Shown: positions 61,684-64,000 of the stretch, piece by piece
Position numbering within the stretch: the first letter of the stretch is position 1
Layout of the letters: every line of letters starts with the position of its first letter
From: Epilithonimonas arachidiradicis
GTDB lineage: Bacteria; Bacteroidota; Bacteroidia; Flavobacteriales; Weeksellaceae
Direction: 5' to 3'
NCBI RefSeq assembly: GCF_003610695.1
Contig: NZ_RAQH01000013.1
Location: 24,780 to 88,779 of the forward strand
DNA: 64,000 nucleotides
Notes under the pieces: generated by a model
What the model was told of the DNA's origin: nothing
The model's input: only the letters and a program-made list of their open reading frames with translations
Database searches by the model: none
Position numbers and translations under genes: made by a program

Positions 61684-62145
61684 TCACTCATTATTAACTT
61701 CTAATATGATGTCGTATTCAAAGCCTTTGGATAAAAGATATTTAATAGTTTTACTTTTTCTCTGATAATCCTTGAGTCCTTTTTGTTTGGAAAAATAATC
61801 TTTATAAATCTTATCGATCGTCTCTTCGTAATCATTCTCGTCAATCTCATCCATACATTTGGAAATTAATTTTTCCGTAATGCCTTTTTGTTTAAGATTC
61901 AATTTGATCTTATTCTTTCCCCAATGTTTGATATAGAATTTACCTCTTATATAACTTCGGGTAAAGCGCTCTTCATTAAGGTAATTTTCTTTGATGAGAT
62001 AAAGTAGGATATCATCTTTAGCTTCTGGAATCAAGAGAAACTCTTTCATCTTCTGTTCAACTTCAGAATGACATCTGTCTTGATAAACGCAGTAGTTGAC
62101 CAGCTTTAATTTGATCTCATCAAAAGTAAACGATTTTTTTTCCAT
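61684..62145 (-). CDS. recX: Regulatory protein RecX
   Basis: From the ATG at 62145 the protein has 153 residues: LVNYCVYQDRCHSEVEQKMKEFLL, NYLNEERFTRSYIRGKFYIKHWGKNKIKLNLKQKG and a final YQRKSKTIKYLLSKGFEYDII. RecX limits RecA filament activity. recA is not adjacent. The frame extends to 62169, but those eight codons lie in the glyA terminator. Confidence 0.9.
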   Translation of the reverse strand: MEKKSFTFDEIKLKLVNYCVYQDRCHSEVEQKMKEFLLIPEAKDDILLYLIKENYLNEERFTRSYIRGKFYIKHWGKNKIKLNLKQKGITEKLISKCMDEIDENDYEETIDKIYKDYFSKQKGLKDYQRKSKTIKYLLSKGFEYDIILEVNNE

Positions 62146-62154
62146 TGTTATAAA

Positions 62155-62184
62155 AAAAGAATGAGCCATTGCCCACTCTTTATT
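62155..62184 (-). terminator. Terminator of glyA
   Basis: On the minus strand AGAGTGGGC and GCTCATTCT pair with two G-U wobbles across a short loop and run into TTTTTTT, 20 bases behind the glyA stop. Confidence 0.6.
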
Positions 62185-62201
62185 TTTATTTAATCAATTT
62201 G

Positions 62202-63470
62202 TTAATAATTGAACAATGCTTTTCCTTCCATCAATTCATTAACTTTCTTTTTAACAGAAGCTAATCTATCTTCGTTTTTGATATCATCTACGACTTCAGA
62301 AATCAGACCTGCAATCGTTGCCATATCGTTTTCTTTAAGACCTCTTGTAGTAATCGCTGCAGTTCCAAGACGAATTCCGGAAGTTGTAAAAGGCGATTTA
62401 TCATCAAAAGGAACCATATTTTTGTTACAAGTGATGTCCGCTTTTACCAAAGCTTTTTCAGTTTCTTTTCCATTTACATTTTTATTTCTAAGATCAATCA
62501 GCATCAAGTGATTATCTGTTCCACCACTCACGATTTCGAATCCTAAATCGATCATTGATTTTGCCAAAGCCTGAGCATTAGCTTTTACTTGCTTAGCATA
62601 AGTTTCAAATTTAGAATCAATGGCTTCTGCAAATGCAACAGCTTTAGCCCCAATTACGTGTTCTAATGGACCACCTTGGATTCCCGGGAAAACAGCGCCA
62701 TCCAAAACAGCACTCATCATTTTCGTTTCTCCTTTTGGCGTTTTATGTCCGTAAGTATTTTCGAAATCTTTCCCCATCATAATCATTCCACCTCTTGGTC
62801 CTCTCAATGTTTTATGAGTCGTCGTTGTCACTACGTGGCAATGTTCGAATGGATTATTCAACAAACCTTTCGCCACCAACCCTGCCGGATGTGCAATATC
62901 AGCCCAAAGCGTCGCACCAATTTCATCCGCCACTTCACGGAACTTAGCATAATCCAAATCTCTGGAATAAGCAGAAAATCCTGCAATCAGCATTTTGGGT
63001 TTTTCTCTCAGAGCCACTTCTCTCATTTGGTCATAATCTATCAAACCCGTTTCTTTTTGAACGCCGTAAGAACAAACCTGATATTGGATTCCTGAGAAAT
63101 TAACCGCAGAACCGTGCGTCAAATGTCCTCCCATAGACAAATCCATTCCCATTACTTTATCTCCAGGTTTAAGAACTGAAAGATAGATTGCCGCATTGGC
63201 CTGAGAACCAGAGTGCGGCTGAACGTTAACATAATCTACTCCGAACAATTCTTTTGCCCTGTCGATTGCCAATTGTTCTACCTCATCAACAACTTCACAT
63301 CCTCCGTAATATCTACGTCCAGGATAACCTTCTGCATATTTATTGGTCAGCACGCTTCCCATTGCTTTCATCACGTTTTCGGAAACAAAATTTTCCGATG
63401 CAATCAATTCAATACCGTGGGTTTGTCTTTGTCTTTCTTTTTCAATTAATTCGAAAATCGGGTCTTGCAT
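62202..63470 (-). CDS. glyA: Serine hydroxymethyltransferase
   Basis: GlyA interconverts serine and glycine with tetrahydrofolate, the main source of one-carbon units. The 422-residue protein contains [49 protein letters not shown] with the PLP Lys and [14 protein letters not shown]. It is a single gene with its own promoter. Confidence 0.97.
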   Translation of the reverse strand: MQDPIFELIEKERQRQTHGIELIASENFVSENVMKAMGSVLTNKYAEGYPGRRYYGGCEVVDEVEQLAIDRAKELFGVDYVNVQPHSGSQANAAIYLSVLKPGDKVMGMDLSMGGHLTHGSAVNFSGIQYQVCSYGVQKETGLIDYDQMREVALREKPKMLIAGFSAYSRDLDYAKFREVADEIGATLWADIAHPAGLVAKGLLNNPFEHCHVVTTTTHKTLRGPRGGMIMMGKDFENTYGHKTPKGETKMMSAVLDGAVFPGIQGGPLEHVIGAKAVAFAEAIDSKFETYAKQVKANAQALAKSMIDLGFEIVSGGTDNHLMLIDLRNKNVNGKETEKALVKADITCNKNMVPFDDKSPFTTSGIRLGTAAITTRGLKENDMATIAGLISEVVDDIKNEDRLASVKKKVNELMEGKALFNY

Positions 63471-63488
63471 TTCTTAGATTTATTTTCC

Positions 63489-63496
63489 CAAAAGTA
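63489..63496 (-). promoter_or_regulatory. -7 box of glyA
   Basis: On the minus strand TACTTTTG followed by GG matches TAnnTTTG; the ATG at 63470 is 18 bases behind it. No -33 TTG is evident. Confidence 0.5.
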
Positions 63497-63546
63497 AGAA
63501 ATTCTCGATAATTTTTTATAACTTTCATTGATTAACATATTCAAAA

Positions 63547-63843
63547 ATGAAATCAAAGAAAAAATATAAAAAGGAACTCCTAAAATCTCTGAAACATCTT
63601 GAAGCGGCAGAAAGTGCTTCCCTGAGAGTAATGACCAATCTGATGCTTCTCAAGGAAATGAAAGAAAACAATATCAAGTTCAAAAAAGGCGATGTATTTT
63701 CTTTCGAAGACGATATTTTTGATTACAGCGAGGACAAAAACGTCCGCATCCTTGCCAAGATTCGTAAAAAAACAATGAAAGCGATGCAAAAGTTGGTTGA
63801 AAACAACAATTTTAAAGATAAAGAGCTGAAGTTTTTGGCTTAA
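63547..63843 (+). CDS. Small basic protein of unknown function
   Basis: The 98-residue protein is Lys-rich and mostly helical (KSKKKYKKELLKSLKHLEAAESASLRVM; RKKTMKAMQKLVENNN), with an acidic stretch FSFEDDIFDYSEDKN in the middle. No family is recognised. It is divergent from glyA and 54 bases in front of an insertion-sequence end. Confidence 0.6.
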   Translation: MKSKKKYKKELLKSLKHLEAAESASLRVMTNLMLLKEMKENNIKFKKGDVFSFEDDIFDYSEDKNVRILAKIRKKTMKAMQKLVENNNFKDKELKFLA

Positions 63844-63897
63844 ATTATTAATAGTCTTCAAAAGCCTCAGACTTACAATTAATTAAATCCCCTTCTT

Positions 63898-64000
63898 TGG
63901 ACTGCCCCCAAAAAGTTAGACACTTTTTAGGGGCATTTTATTTATGGGAATATCAAAATATAGTTTATCATTTAAGTTGAGTTGCATTGAAAGAATTGCA
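63898..64000 (+). mobile_element. Left end of an IS3-family-like insertion sequence, cut by the window
   Basis: The end starts TGGACTGCCCCCAAAAAGTT, an IS150-group-like terminal repeat. A hairpin (GCCCCCAAAAAG / CTTTTTAGGGGC, 63904-63934, one mismatch) follows, then the first codons of a transposase orfA. The right end lies outside the window. Confidence 0.7.
63944..64000 (+). CDS. IS3-family transposase orfA, 5' fragment
   Basis: The ATG at 63944 opens a frame of 19 codons to the window edge (MGISKYSLSFKLSC...), in the position and style of an OrfA helix-turn-helix protein of IS150-like elements. Too short for firm assignment on its own; the upstream terminal repeat supports it. Confidence 0.55.
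   Translation, partial: MGISKYSLSFKLSCIERIA

Overview
The window looks like the chromosome of a Flavobacteriia member close to Chryseobacterium/Epilithonimonas. The signs are an AT-rich sequence, Bacteroidota-type promoters (TAnnTTTG -7 boxes), type IX secretion (T9SS type A) sorting domains on three proteins, DUF5777 and flavobacterial YceI proteins, and many short dispersed intergenic repeats. No rRNA or tRNA gene and no CRISPR array were recognised.

Layout. 1-6.2 kb is housekeeping: a partial SIMPL protein, RDD protein, folB, the yicC-gmk-nadA operon, lpxK and purine nucleoside phosphorylase. 6.2-10.7 kb is a compact five-gene operon for exported proteins (DUF5777 barrel, cytochrome c lipoprotein, YceI, ankyrin protein, DOMON-T9SS protein), followed by a Crp/Fnr regulator and a TlpA-like thioredoxin. 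10.7-19.3 kb holds dinB, a degenerate 21-bp periodic array, a cytoplasmic alpha-amylase, deoC, an Lrp regulator and a secreted GH13 enzyme with a T9SS tail. 19.5-30.6 kb is mixed metabolism: M3 peptidase, SGNH hydrolase, YfiT-like protein, LprI-like protein, serine hydrolase, histidine ammonia-lyase, GNAT, DODA-type dioxygenase and a second YceI. 30.9-34.1 kb carries the two-gene DUF4130 / radical-SAM DNA-repair pair, separated by a ParDE-type toxin-antitoxin module and a small unknown gene. 34.3-39.2 kb has a class II HMG-CoA reductase, DUF423, sucC, a MscS channel and an outer-membrane protein.

42.1-60.9 kb is one minus-strand exopolysaccharide/capsule locus of 16 genes, almost all overlapping or within a few bases of each other: Wza, Wzc tyrosine kinase, Wzx flippase, an aminotransferase, an ATP-grasp/HAD fusion, two pyruvyl transferases, an asparagine-synthetase-like protein, seven glycosyltransferases and an EpsG/Wzy-like polymerase. 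It ends next to a 901-residue T9SS substrate with its own promoter. The locus lacks an initiating sugar-phosphate transferase and nucleotide-sugar synthesis genes, which must lie elsewhere. 60.9-64 kb has an OMP, recX, glyA, a small basic protein and the left end of an IS3-like element cut by the window edge.

The points most worth pursuing are the 21-bp array behind dinB (phased T-tracts, or a decayed heptad-coding gene), the exported redox operon with a Crp/Fnr-like dyad over its promoter, the sugar-modifying enzymes of the polysaccharide locus, the split DNA-repair pair, several promoters that predict leaderless mRNAs, and at least five families of dispersed intergenic repeats.
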